DNA of 30,760 bases from a virus. The number at the start of each line of letters is the position of its first letter. The stretch's first letter is position 1. This document shows positions 22,781-29,492 of this stretch, piece by piece. The position numbers were made by a program, and so were the translations under genes. Under the pieces are notes generated by a model. That model did no database searches. It saw nothing but the letters and a program-made list of their open reading frames with translations, and was not told where the DNA came from. The stretch spans positions 1 to 30,760 of IMG/VR virus record IMGVR_UViG_3300030101_002756, one strand, 5' to 3'.

Positions 22781-22798
22781 TTAACAATCAATTGTTAA
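22781..22798. promoter_or_regulatory. Operator-like inverted repeat
   Basis: TTAACAATCAATTGTTAA: perfect 7-bp arms (TTAACAA/TTGTTAA) around a four-base centre. It overlaps the last codon and stop of the NinG-like gene and precedes the leader hairpin of the sigma-like gene. It suits a dimeric regulator site. No T-run follows, so a terminator is unlikely. Confidence 0.4.
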
Positions 22799-23193
22799 CC
22801 TGTCATTTCTTTGACTAATTTCTTATAGGTTTGTATGGCTTCTTCGTATTCTGTAACTGACCATTTCATTGTGCTTTTTGTAAGTCGTATAAGATCGTCA
22901 ACAGCATCTTCTCCTAAATCTGACTTGAGCCGTTCACCGAAAAGATATTGCTCACCTTGACTAAACATATTGCATTTTACACATTGAGGTCTGCAGTTGT
23001 TCTCGTCAAACCTTGTAGCGTGGTGTCTACGGCTTTGAAAATGACCATTTTGCATTTCTTTAACAGGTTTCTGCACACCACAGGTATAGCATTCGACATA
23101 ACCTGTATCGTCAGCATAATACCAACGAATATACAAGCTGAACCACTTATCGAGTTCTTTCTTTAATTTTGCTGCAGACTTTTTCTTTGCCAT
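22795..23193 (-). CDS. ninG: NinG-like recombination nuclease
   Basis: The 132-residue protein matches the NinG (Rap) group: VECYTCGVQKPVKEMQNGHF (33-52) followed by SRRHHATRFDENNCRPQCVK and CN, giving Cys35, Cys38, His51, Cys67, Cys71 and Cys74 as metal and active-site candidates in an HNH-like fold. The basic start (MAKKKSAAKLKKELDKWF) is usual. In lambda the protein acts on recombination intermediates with the annealing protein. It overlaps the preceding winged-helix gene by 31 bases. Key residues are intact. Confidence 0.82.
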   Translation of the reverse strand: MAKKKSAAKLKKELDKWFSLYIRWYYADDTGYVECYTCGVQKPVKEMQNGHFQSRRHHATRFDENNCRPQCVKCNMFSQGEQYLFGERLKSDLGEDAVDDLIRLTKSTMKWSVTEYEEAIQTYKKLVKEMTG

Positions 23194-23543
23194 AGTAATG
23201 CGTCAATAACTTTTATTTGTTGCGCTACTCTTTGTTCTAAACTTTCTATACAATCGTCTAATTCAACATTAGTAGCTGCTACATAATAACCTTTACTGCT
23301 GCTACAAAGAAACATAATTTTGCCTGACAATCTTATTGCTCCTATTATCTTGCGCAGTCTTGTAGGTTGTAATTTATACTTTCCAAAATACTGCTCTGCA
23401 TTTAATCGTTTGCAAATTTCTGTGCCACTTATAGCATTCTCTTTACCTATATACCTCATCAGACCTTTCACTAATGTTGGTAATACGGTTTCTTTCTCGT
23501 AATCTGTTAACTCATATGTGAGTTCTTCAAAGCTCTTTAACAT
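23163..23543 (-). CDS. Winged-helix-like DNA-binding protein
   Basis: The 126-residue product contains YELTDYEKETVLPTLVKGLM (9-28), a segment NAISGTEICKRLNAEQYFGK, then TRLRKIIGAIRLSGKIMFLC with SSKGYYVAATNVE. I recall this order from winged-helix proteins widespread in flavobacterial phages and mobile elements. The GYYVA wing and a C-terminal coiled segment are typical. It probably binds DNA in replication or regulation. It overlaps neighbours by 17 and 31 bases. Confidence 0.6.
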   Translation of the reverse strand: MLKSFEELTYELTDYEKETVLPTLVKGLMRYIGKENAISGTEICKRLNAEQYFGKYKLQPTRLRKIIGAIRLSGKIMFLCSSSKGYYVAATNVELDDCIESLEQRVAQQIKVIDALLWQRKSLQQN

Positions 23544-23745
23544 CGTTTATTTGTTTTTTTATGTATTTGTGTAATATGTCTGCTGCGTGATTTAAAAATT
23601 GATTATTAAATGAAGTCAACAACTCTTCAGTTGGTATTTCCATTGCATAAAATTTATCGTCATAATCTATAAATTCTAATGTTATTGTGTTTTCGTGCGC
23701 ACACATACCTGATATTTGTTTAATATCTAAAAATTGAGTTTTCAT
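23527..23745 (-). CDS. Small protein, unknown
   Basis: The 72-residue product reads MKTQFLDIKQISGMCAHENT and so on, with strands at the start and a helical, charged C-terminus (ILHKYIKKQINDVKEL). No motif is recognised. It is coupled to the gene before by a four-base ATGA overlap and to the winged-helix gene by 17 bases. Confidence 0.45.
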   Translation of the reverse strand: MKTQFLDIKQISGMCAHENTITLEFIDYDDKFYAMEIPTEELLTSFNNQFLNHAADILHKYIKKQINDVKEL

Positions 23746-24140
23746 TTTATTTGTTTTGCTTTAGTTATTGTATTTGCTATTTGCTTTTGGTTTTGCTCGT
23801 GTTTTTGATAATCTGTTATTAAATTTTGTTGTCGCTGCAACGCTTCTTTCTTCTTAAAGCTTCGCAGCCATACGTTCCAAGTCCTTGCATTTATGAAACA
23901 ACTTAACTCTTCACCGTCTCTTATACCTGTTTCTATTGCAAACCTTACGCAATCTATTGTCATTGTTGAATACTTTTGTATAAGATCCTCATACAATAGT
24001 TGTGACATTATTACAATTTGTTGTGCTTCAGGTTTTTGCCCTAACATAGTATAACACTTGCTTAATATATCAACACAATCTAACTTAAGTTGCTTTTGAT
24101 CTTTGTTATATCTATTCCAAATTTGGTTAGTTTTGTCCAT
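23742..24140 (-). CDS. Possible helicase-loader/replisome accessory protein
   Basis: The 132-residue helical protein follows the DnaD-like initiator. Its centre, MTIDCVRFAIETGIRDGEEL followed by SCFINARTWNVWLRSFKKKE, resembles a pattern seen in phage replisome accessory proteins (an alpha-helical region, then an INa.T...W...y..k block). The C-terminus is Gln/Lys-rich. Position directly after a replication initiator supports helicase loading, but that is inference. Overlap with the preceding gene is 14 bases. Confidence 0.45.
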   Translation of the reverse strand: MDKTNQIWNRYNKDQKQLKLDCVDILSKCYTMLGQKPEAQQIVIMSQLLYEDLIQKYSTMTIDCVRFAIETGIRDGEELSCFINARTWNVWLRSFKKKEALQRQQNLITDYQKHEQNQKQIANTITKAKQIK

Positions 24141-24726
24141 TGATTATTTGTCTTGCTTTTTGCCAATTATCAAGTTGCGTCTGCACCTTGCTTTCTTTCG
24201 GCTTTGTGTTATTATTCCAAGTATTCAATCTACGCTTCGTGTCCCAAGTTGGCTGTAACTCAAATCTCATTTTAGTCTTCGACTTGTTCTTTTCAGTCCA
24301 ATACGAAATAAAGCTATTTAAAACACTTTCATCATATTCTGATACATACACCCATACCTCTTCGAAAAAGTCGCTAAAACGCTCTTCAATAGGTTTTGAA
24401 GGTTTGTTGCCGTCTAATTGGTATTGTTTGAATTTCAAAACACTTACAATTGTGTATTTTGTTGTTGACTTTATTTTAATGTAGCCAAGTGTTTGAAGCT
24501 TCTTTAACCGATCGTGAACAGTAGAGGGTTTCATATGTAGTTCTTGCGATGCGCTTGAACGACCTGTTATGAATTGTCCTTGCTTTATTTTAGCGTTGTA
24601 TACATTCTTATCGTCTTGGCTTCTGTTTGCTCTTAATAAACACCAAATAAAAACCTTGAGAAGATTAGCGTCTGTAAACACGCCATTGTCCATTATTTTC
24701 CTGTGTAACTTTATCCAACCTTTCAC
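24127..24726 (-). CDS. DnaD-like phage replication initiator / replisome organiser
   Basis: The 199-residue protein opens MKGWIKLHRKIMDNGVFTDA, then FIWCLLRANRSQDDKN and KQGQFITGRSSASQELHMKP with STVHDRLKKLQTLGYIKIK, a winged helix-turn-helix typical of the N-terminal domain of phage replisome organisers. The C-terminal half includes SFISYWTEKNKSKTKMRFEL and TWDTKRRLNTW, a block recurrent in these proteins. The role is to bind the origin and recruit helicase with a loader. It follows the DnaA-like gene with a four-base overlap. Confidence 0.7.
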   Translation of the reverse strand: MKGWIKLHRKIMDNGVFTDANLLKVFIWCLLRANRSQDDKNVYNAKIKQGQFITGRSSASQELHMKPSTVHDRLKKLQTLGYIKIKSTTKYTIVSVLKFKQYQLDGNKPSKPIEERFSDFFEEVWVYVSEYDESVLNSFISYWTEKNKSKTKMRFELQPTWDTKRRLNTWNNNTKPKESKVQTQLDNWQKARQIINGQN

Positions 24727-25154
24727 GACAATATTTCTATTTCGTTTTGCAAATGCTCTTTGTATCTGTCTAATGTTTGTAACCTTGTTTCAACATCTGC
24801 TAATAATTCAAGCTTCCTGTTCTTTGTAACACCGTCAAACAATTTGTCATCGTCACTAAAGTATCGTAGCTTAATTCTTGTATACAGGTCGTTGTATTCA
24901 GGGTATATTTTGTCGTTAGACATATACGCTTCGTGCTTCTTTTTATAAAAATAAAATGAAGTCCTATCTCGCTTTATATGTTTAGCCAATGTTTCTTCTT
25001 TCAATCCAACCTCGAATTGTAGGAAGTTTGACATAATCATTCTTGCTAATACAACCTCTCTTTTTCTCGTTTTGCTATCTATAGCACCTGTTCGTATATT
25101 ACTTTCGTCCTCTGTAATATATTTTATTTTTCTAATTTCTTTTTCTAAATTCAT
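24723..25154 (-). CDS. DnaA C-terminal-like DNA-binding protein
   Basis: The 143-residue protein contains TRKREVVLARMIMSNFLQFE (29-48), then LKEETLAKHIKRDRTSFYFY and KKKHEAYM, the layout of DnaA domain IV (R.REvV.AR followed by a helix-turn-helix and RD.tt..yy.k.he). The C-terminal region is charged and helical. Stand-alone domains of this type occur in Bacteroidetes phages and may recognise DnaA-box-like sites at the phage origin. There is no AAA+ ATPase domain. Confidence 0.65.
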   Translation of the reverse strand: MNLEKEIRKIKYITEDESNIRTGAIDSKTRKREVVLARMIMSNFLQFEVGLKEETLAKHIKRDRTSFYFYKKKHEAYMSNDKIYPEYNDLYTRIKLRYFSDDDKLFDGVTKNRKLELLADVETRLQTLDRYKEHLQNEIEILS

Positions 25155-25480
25155 AATACTGCTTCTTTACAATGTTTACACCTGCCGTAGTCTTCTATAA
25201 TATCGGCTCCACAACAAGGACTAAACCTTTGTTCCCATTCTCTTAAAAAATCTCTTCTTGTAAACTTTTCGTATACAGAGTATTCAAGATCGTAGTAATC
25301 GTATGCAACATTGTTGTCGCTATCTTCTATGTATAGATCCATTTTGTCATTACCTAAAATCACATCAACTAAATTAAAGCCAAGTGCTTCTACATTTACT
25401 TTAATATCTTGTTCACACCATTCAAAAGGTGCTCTTGGGTGGTCGCTATCGCAATAGCCTATATCACTTCCTGCTCTCAT
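25151..25480 (-). CDS. Small protein with C-terminal zinc ribbon
   Basis: The 109-residue product begins with a Cys-containing acidic region and ends with FSPCCGADIIEDYGRCKHCK, two Cys pairs that would hold one zinc. The centre is acidic (DLYIEDSDNNVAYDYYDLEY). The function is unknown. TAATG overlap joins it to the gene before and a four-base overlap to the DnaA-like gene, so it belongs to the replication operon. Confidence 0.5.
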   Translation of the reverse strand: MRAGSDIGYCDSDHPRAPFEWCEQDIKVNVEALGFNLVDVILGNDKMDLYIEDSDNNVAYDYYDLEYSVYEKFTRRDFLREWEQRFSPCCGADIIEDYGRCKHCKEAVL

Positions 25481-25683
25481 TATTTATAAGTTTTATTTTC
25501 AAATTCAGGTTTATACTTTTCATTATCTTTCATATCAAGGTAATGTTTATAGTGTCTTGTAGCTTCCTCTAATGCTCTTTCGAGGTCTACAATTTCGTAG
25601 TCAAAAGAACTCGTCTGCATATGTTTAGATAATGCTGACAAGATCTTTATAACTCGTTTCTTATGGTTTTTATAGTGACTCAT
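25480..25683 (-). CDS. Small helical protein, unknown
   Basis: The 67-residue product is Lys-rich at both ends and predicted helical (RVIKILSALSKHMQTSSFDY; VDLERALEEATRHYKHYLDM). No motif is recognised. It begins two bases after the stop of the ssDNA-binding-like gene and overlaps the zinc-ribbon gene by one base (TAATG). Confidence 0.45.
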   Translation of the reverse strand: MSHYKNHKKRVIKILSALSKHMQTSSFDYEIVDLERALEEATRHYKHYLDMKDNEKYKPEFENKTYK

Positions 25684-25685
25684 AA

Positions 25686-26027
25686 TTAAAATGGTTGGTC
25701 AATGTCATCTTCACCTGATGGATAATAATTGTCAGCATATACAGGAACATTGGTTGATAATTTTTCTATTTTCCACGCTTGTGCTTGTGTATACCACCTT
25801 TCTTTGTATTCTCTGCTCGATAAATTGAAATGAACTTCTATTTCGTCACCGATAGAAACATTGTCTAATAAACTTACTTTATCTTTTCCAAAAAGAGTAA
25901 AACAAATTTCAGGATTATATTTTGCGTCTGTTTCAATAACAAAATCTTTTTTTACCCATTCTTTTCCGTTTGTGCTTTTTCCGTTTTGTGTATTTAACAC
26001 ATCAACTAACTTACCTGTTGTTTTCAT
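25686..26027 (-). CDS. DUF3127-like single-stranded DNA-binding protein
   Basis: The 113-residue protein looks like a single OB fold: KTTGKLVDVLNTQNG, then EWVKKDFVIETDAKYNPEIC, FTLFGKDKVSLLDNVSIGDE and IEVHFNLSSREYKERWYTQA. It ends in an acidic tail closing with EDDIDQPF, similar to the DDDIPF-type tips by which SSBs recruit partners. DUF3127 proteins are the usual SSB-like proteins of Bacteroidetes phages. It coats ssDNA in replication and recombination. Confidence 0.72.
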   Translation of the reverse strand: MKTTGKLVDVLNTQNGKSTNGKEWVKKDFVIETDAKYNPEICFTLFGKDKVSLLDNVSIGDEIEVHFNLSSREYKERWYTQAQAWKIEKLSTNVPVYADNYYPSGEDDIDQPF

Positions 26028-26032
26028 AATTA

Positions 26033-26497
26033 CTATTTATTTATAATTGATTTAATTGTTTCCAAATCTTTTTTTGGTATTTCTCTATACAGCCAAGCAG
26101 ATCCATATCTGTATGGTTGGTCAGGACTAAATTCTTTATCGTATAATAGATCTACTTTTTTAAGTTCTTCACACGCCCAATCGTAACTCTGATATTCTCC
26201 GAGTGAAGCAAGGTGTGCTGTTTGTTTTGGAGATCCTGCATTCATATCATTAAGATGATACTTCCTCCATAATTCAACAATAGTTATAACTTTTTTACTT
26301 TGCCACCACTTTTTAGCTATTGTTTCTAAACATTGCCCTGCACATTGATAATCCCACATTTTTGTGCTTCTACAATACTGATAGTCGTGTAATCCTGATG
26401 CGCTAAAACACCATCCTTTGTGAGTTTCTTTGAGTTCTATTTCTATAATAGAACTACCTTTTTTTTGCTCACCACCTAAATGAATTGTTTTTTTCAT
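26033..26497 (-). CDS. Conserved phage protein of unknown function
   Basis: The 154-residue product contains the pattern TIVELWRKYHLNDMNAGSPK (92-111) with QTAHLASLGEYQSYDWACEE and a closing YRYGSAWLYREIPKKDLETI. I recall the W..yHLNDM.AG.p.Q block and the YRYGtaWl.reiP end from conserved proteins in phages of several phyla. The function is not known to me. The Cys and Trp residues (YQCAGQCLETIAKKWWQ) may form a small structural site. It lies between the annealing-like and SSB-like genes. Confidence 0.6.
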   Translation of the reverse strand: MKKTIHLGGEQKKGSSIIEIELKETHKGWCFSASGLHDYQYCRSTKMWDYQCAGQCLETIAKKWWQSKKVITIVELWRKYHLNDMNAGSPKQTAHLASLGEYQSYDWACEELKKVDLLYDKEFSPDQPYRYGSAWLYREIPKKDLETIKSIINK

Positions 26498-26505
26498 AAT
26501 TGTAT

Positions 26506-26721
26506 TTACTTAAATATTCTTTTAAATTGTTCACGTGGATCTTTAGGGTTGTCGTTCTCGTATAAATCTTGTATAATTTCTTCAGCTTCTCTTTCTGTAA
26601 GCTTTACAAAATCTACATTGTCATACTTATGTGCAACTGATGAAGTTTGCATCAACGACTCTATTTTAGCCAATTGATACAAACTACATTCGTCATTTAA
26701 GAACTCATCAATCCAATCCAT
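26506..26721 (-). CDS. Small acidic protein, unknown
   Basis: The 71-residue product is acidic and helical (MDWIDEFLNDECSLYQLAKI; LTEREAEEIIQDLYENDNPK). No motif is recognised. The ATG overlaps the stop of the preceding gene (TAATG). By position it may help the recombination proteins. Confidence 0.5.
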   Translation of the reverse strand: MDWIDEFLNDECSLYQLAKIESLMQTSSVAHKYDNVDFVKLTEREAEEIIQDLYENDNPKDPREQFKRIFK

Positions 26722-27116
26722 TATTTCTTCTTAAAATCTTCGCTTTCATCCTCGCCAAATACTCCTGCTTGATAAAAACCTGTTAACTTCAATACGGCTC
26801 TGCTCATTGCTCGTTTCTCTGCCATTTCAATAACATACCAAGTGTTGCAGTTGCCGTCTTTAAAACCACCTCGCAAGGCACTTCCAAATGTTTGTATGTG
26901 CTTATCACCTAATGTTGCATAAGCTTTTACGACTGCGAAATCTTTTTCAGATTTTACAACCTCGTAATCTATGTTAATATCGTTATTGGCTTGGATCTTA
27001 TCAATACCTGCTCGTGTTATAATATTGAAGTGTCCACTCGGATGCTTGAATACATCCTCTTGTTCAAGTTGATTCTCTCTGAACAATCTGTTTAGAATTT
27101 CTTTTTTAGTTCCCAT
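26721..27116 (-). CDS. Possible ssDNA-annealing/recombination-type protein
   Basis: The 131-residue product has FKHPSGHFNIITRAGIDKIQ, a beta-rich centre, then GSALRGGFKDGNCNTWYVIE followed by MAEKRAMSRAVLKLTGFYQA and GVFGEDE. An aEkRA..RavLkl.G...vygEDE segment occurs in several phage single-strand annealing-like families, so I place it there tentatively. A longer frame from 27260 is open, but it is antisense to nothing useful and overlaps two real small genes. The ATG at 27116 follows the upstream small gene by two bases. Confidence 0.45.
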   Translation of the reverse strand: MGTKKEILNRLFRENQLEQEDVFKHPSGHFNIITRAGIDKIQANNDINIDYEVVKSEKDFAVVKAYATLGDKHIQTFGSALRGGFKDGNCNTWYVIEMAEKRAMSRAVLKLTGFYQAGVFGEDESEDFKKK

Positions 27117-27118
27117 AA

Positions 27119-27223
27119 TTACATTGTTATTACTATTCCGAATAATTTGCAAGTCATCACTATGACTGCTGCACCTATGAAACCTATCATAACTGCTATT
27201 GTATTTTCTGTTAATTTGCTCAT
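27119..27223 (-). CDS. 34-residue membrane protein
   Basis: The product is MSKLTENTIAVMIGFIGAAV followed by IVMTCKLFGIVITM: one hydrophobic helix of about 24 residues after a short polar N-terminus. The ATG overlaps the stop of the upstream gene as ATGA, and its TAA is two bases before the next ATG, so it fits exactly in the operon. The function is unknown. It could act at the membrane early in infection. Confidence 0.6.
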   Translation of the reverse strand: MSKLTENTIAVMIGFIGAAVIVMTCKLFGIVITM

Positions 27224-27486
27224 TTCGACAACTTTTTAATGTTTGAATACAAATGCTCAAAACACTCTAATGATTGCTTGTAAGCTTCTATTTTAGCCTG
27301 TGCAAATTCTCGTATTTCTTCGTTGCTTGATTGAACTATCCACTCTTCGTTTTTGCGAATAAGCTGCTCAATAATTAGTTTTTGACTTTCAATAGCGAAC
27401 ATAACATCGCCTAATTTAACTTTCTCGACTAATAGCGAGTTCTTTTGCAGGCTTTCTTGAAGCTGCGTGAAATAATCTAAATTCAT
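27220..27486 (-). CDS. First gene of the early operon, helical protein of unknown function
   Basis: The 88-residue product is almost entirely helical and charged (MNLDYFTQLQESLQKNSLLV; KLIIEQLIRKNEEWIVQSSN). No motif is recognised. It is the first gene after the AT-rich 200-base gap and so probably the first transcribed early gene. An anti-host or regulatory role is possible, but nothing in the sequence shows it. Confidence 0.5.
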   Translation of the reverse strand: MNLDYFTQLQESLQKNSLLVEKVKLGDVMFAIESQKLIIEQLIRKNEEWIVQSSNEEIREFAQAKIEAYKQSLECFEHLYSNIKKLSK

Positions 27487-27686
27487 TGTTTTTAATAATT
27501 GATTCGTTGGCTAATTTCTAAATAAAAAGTTTACAAGACAAACAAAAAGTTGATAAAGTTGTTTACTAATCAAGTAAAAAAAGTTTATAACCTTTATATA
27601 TATATAATATTATACTATACTAATAATATACTATTATAATATATACTTATTGTTTGTGTTGGTTTGTTGTTGGCTGATATGCCTAA
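27487..27686. other. Non-coding 200-base AT-rich region: candidate origin and early promoter region
   Basis: This gap separates the end of the lysis genes from the start of the early genes. It holds AAAAAGTT at 27524-27531, 27544-27551 and 27578-27585 and AAAGTT at 27555-27560, an inverted repeat TTACT-AATCA-AGTAA (27563-27577), and a nearly pure A/T tract (27590-27650) in which ATATTATA (27607-27614) and TATAATAT (27635-27642) can pair. Repeats beside an AT-rich unwinding tract suggest a replication origin. I could not pick out a clean TTG/TAnnTTTG promoter pair. Confidence 0.45.
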
Positions 27687-28355
27687 CTAACTCAAATTCA
27701 TAGGAATAACTATCGGTAATGTGCCGTTTTCTAAAACAACACCGCAACTGACAATATACTTTTTAGTAAAATTTCTTGCATAAGCCATTGCATAACTACG
27801 ATCGTCAACACCACAGCCGACCTGCATTGCGAATAATTTGTTATGTTTATTACAATACCAATCTACAAAAGCTTCTGTGTGTATATGACCTTGCACAATA
27901 GAGGTGTGCCACTCTCGTAATCTTTTTGTTGCACCTTTGCCACTCGATCCTGTGCCGTGAACATAGGTTACATTGTCTATAGTGTGTTCTTGTTTGAAGT
28001 CCCAACCCTTTGTGCCAAGAACTTCGTCATAATCTCTAATCCACCTATTTGAAATACCACTACTAAATGCCTTACGACATATTATAGCATCGTGGTTTCC
28101 AATACATACTTTTGCTTCAGGAAATTGTTTGTGCCAAGGTTGTATATGTGCTATTGCTCTGTCTAATTCTTCTCCTGCACCGTAGCCGTCAGGGTCAGGA
28201 TCGTGAAAACTTGAATAATGGTTGTCTATAATATCACCTATAAACACCACTTTGTTACAATTATACTTTTCGTAGACCTCAATGCAATGTTCTAAATAAC
28301 CTTTTCTAATGAAAGGTGAATGCAAATCTCCTACTACTAATACATTATTTACCAT
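27687..28355 (-). CDS. Calcineurin-like metallophosphoesterase
   Basis: The 222-residue enzyme has every motif of the family: GDLH (9-12), GDIIDNH (40-46), GNHD (86-89), VHG (132-134) and GHIH (156-159), which bind two metal ions. Members hydrolyse phosphodiesters or phosphomonoesters in nucleotides, nucleic acid or proteins; the substrate here is not evident. It is the last gene before the AT-rich gap and overlaps the holin gene by 11 bases, so it is expressed with lysis genes although it need not take part in lysis. Confidence 0.85.
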   Translation of the reverse strand: MVNNVLVVGDLHSPFIRKGYLEHCIEVYEKYNCNKVVFIGDIIDNHYSSFHDPDPDGYGAGEELDRAIAHIQPWHKQFPEAKVCIGNHDAIICRKAFSSGISNRWIRDYDEVLGTKGWDFKQEHTIDNVTYVHGTGSSGKGATKRLREWHTSIVQGHIHTEAFVDWYCNKHNKLFAMQVGCGVDDRSYAMAYARNFTKKYIVSCGVVLENGTLPIVIPMNLS

Positions 28356-28731
28356 TCTTTACTTTTTCAAGTCCACGACTACCGAAATAAGCACCTATAA
28401 CAGTAATCAATACTATTTGAAGCAAGTCTACCCAACTTTCTTTTACTTCAAAAGCTATAGCACCACTATCTATAAAAACGATCAATACAGTGCTAATTAC
28501 AAGAAACGCTAACACCATAGGTCTAATGTTTTTACTCAACCAACTATCACTATTCATATCAGACTGCCACCTTTTAGTGACTTCCTGTTCTATGACTGTT
28601 CTGTTTTCGTTGACTATTTTTTCAAACTCGTTTTTTAGCGTCAGTCTTTCTTCTTGCGAAGTTACGACCTCATCTATTATCTTTGAACTATCTCCTAAAA
28701 GTTTTGAAAAGAGGTTTGTTAATAAAGCCAT
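28345..28731 (-). CDS. Holin of the 3-TM superfamily
   Basis: The 128-residue protein has an amphipathic N-terminus (MALLTNLFSKLLGDSSKIID), the conserved lead VTKRWQSDMNSDSWLSKNIR (51-70) and two clear hydrophobic segments (about 71-88 and 102-116) ending YFGSRGLEKVK. This is the pattern of the Holin_3TMs group common in phages and gene transfer agents. It would open the inner membrane to release or activate the endolysin. It overlaps the endolysin gene by 13 bases. Confidence 0.82.
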   Translation of the reverse strand: MALLTNLFSKLLGDSSKIIDEVVTSQEERLTLKNEFEKIVNENRTVIEQEVTKRWQSDMNSDSWLSKNIRPMVLAFLVISTVLIVFIDSGAIAFEVKESWVDLLQIVLITVIGAYFGSRGLEKVKNGK

Positions 28732-29069
28732 ATTGCGTTAGGTTTGGAGTTATCACAATCTGTGTGTATGAAGGTCTCTGCTATGCCGATCCTTCTGAAT
28801 CCTGCCTGTATAAGTGCTGCTACAATCTTCGATCTATTTGCTGAATTATTACAATGCAGGTCTGCTGCGCAACCTTTTAAATGGCTGCTTCCTAATCGTC
28901 CACCGACACGCTGATTCCAAGCTACAGACCTCATACCACTATTTATTTTAAATGGTATACCTGCTATATCTCTCGCTCTGTCTATCATTTCTAAAAAGTC
29001 AGGACACATATTTGCGCCACTTCCAACTTCGTCAGGACTATCAAATTCTTCTATTTTGAAATACTTCAT
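28719..29069 (-). CDS. Endolysin, M15-type zinc peptidase
   Basis: The 116-residue protein cleaves peptide stems of the cell wall. Ligands and catalytic residues of the M15 (VanY/D-Ala-D-Ala carboxypeptidase-like) fold are visible: INSGMRSVAWNQRVGG (42-57), SSHLKGCAAD with His63 and Asp70, and FIHTD with His102 and Asp104. Length matches compact single-domain phage peptidases. There is no signal peptide, so export depends on the holin. It follows a 204-base gap with inverted repeats and may have its own promoter. Confidence 0.85.
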   Translation of the reverse strand: MKYFKIEEFDSPDEVGSGANMCPDFLEMIDRARDIAGIPFKINSGMRSVAWNQRVGGRLGSSHLKGCAADLHCNNSANRSKIVAALIQAGFRRIGIAETFIHTDCDNSKPNAIWLY

Positions 29070-29273
29070 ATCGCTGAAATTTATGTTTTTTGTGTATTTG
29101 CTTGTTTAATTCGAAATTGTTTTAGACACAATTACAAGCTATTTTTAGGGACTTTTATGTGTCTAACAAACGCTTATACCTTTTTTCATTGTTCTTCAAA
29201 CTGCACAAAATTACTTGATTACAAATTTGACTAATTTTTGTTGTCAAAGTTTTTGTTAATTTGTTTGTATAAA
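29070..29273. other. Non-coding 204-base gap with two inverted repeats
   Basis: The gap before the endolysin holds a 9-bp perfect inverted repeat, TTAGACACA (29122-29130) and TGTGTCTAA (29158-29166), and a 6-bp one, TTTGAC (29226-29231) and GTCAAA (29243-29248). TTGAC followed by a TTTG-containing element in the minus strand near 29226-29247 may be a Bacteroidetes-type promoter for lysis genes, but the match is weak. Only very short reading frames occur here (for example eight codons near 29191). Confidence 0.45.
29122..29166. repeat. 9-bp inverted repeat upstream of endolysin
   Basis: TTAGACACA and its exact reverse complement TGTGTCTAA, 27 bases apart, 53-97 bases before the endolysin ATG. 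It could be a regulator site or a stem in a 5' leader. Neither arm extends further. Confidence 0.5.
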
Positions 29274-29492
29274 CTATAATTTTGACTCTACTTTTTTTAT
29301 AAATTCTAAAATAGTGCCAATTTTTGCCTTAATGTGCTGCATATCTTTTGCGTTATTTTCGTGATATTTTGAAAATTGACCTTTCACTTCATAAATTGAA
29401 AAAACGAAAAATTTGTAAAGTGCGTAACAACTTCCTAATAATAAAACTAATGTTATACCGTAAGTTTCTACTAATTTTAATATATCTTCCAT
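29274..29492 (-). CDS. Small membrane-anchored protein of the lysis region
   Basis: The 72-residue product has an N-terminal hydrophobic helix (YGITLVLLLGSCYALYKFFV, 10-29) and a charged C-terminal helix (YHENNAKDMQHIKAKIGTIL). This one-TM plus coiled-coil shape is frequent next to phage lysis genes and may be a holin-like or antiholin-like protein. It is joined to the upstream gene by one-base overlap. Confidence 0.55.
   Translation of the reverse strand: MEDILKLVETYGITLVLLLGSCYALYKFFVFSIYEVKGQFSKYHENNAKDMQHIKAKIGTILEFIKKVESKL

Noticed and set aside
26721-27260. Longer 179-residue form of the annealing-like protein
   Set aside because: The extra 48 residues overlap the small membrane gene and the end of the early helical gene in another frame; the ATG at 27116 fits the operon spacing.
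27590-27650. A/T tract as a simple microsatellite
   Set aside because: The TATA units are irregular and interrupted by C, so it is better described as an AT-rich unwinding or promoter region than as a simple tandem repeat.
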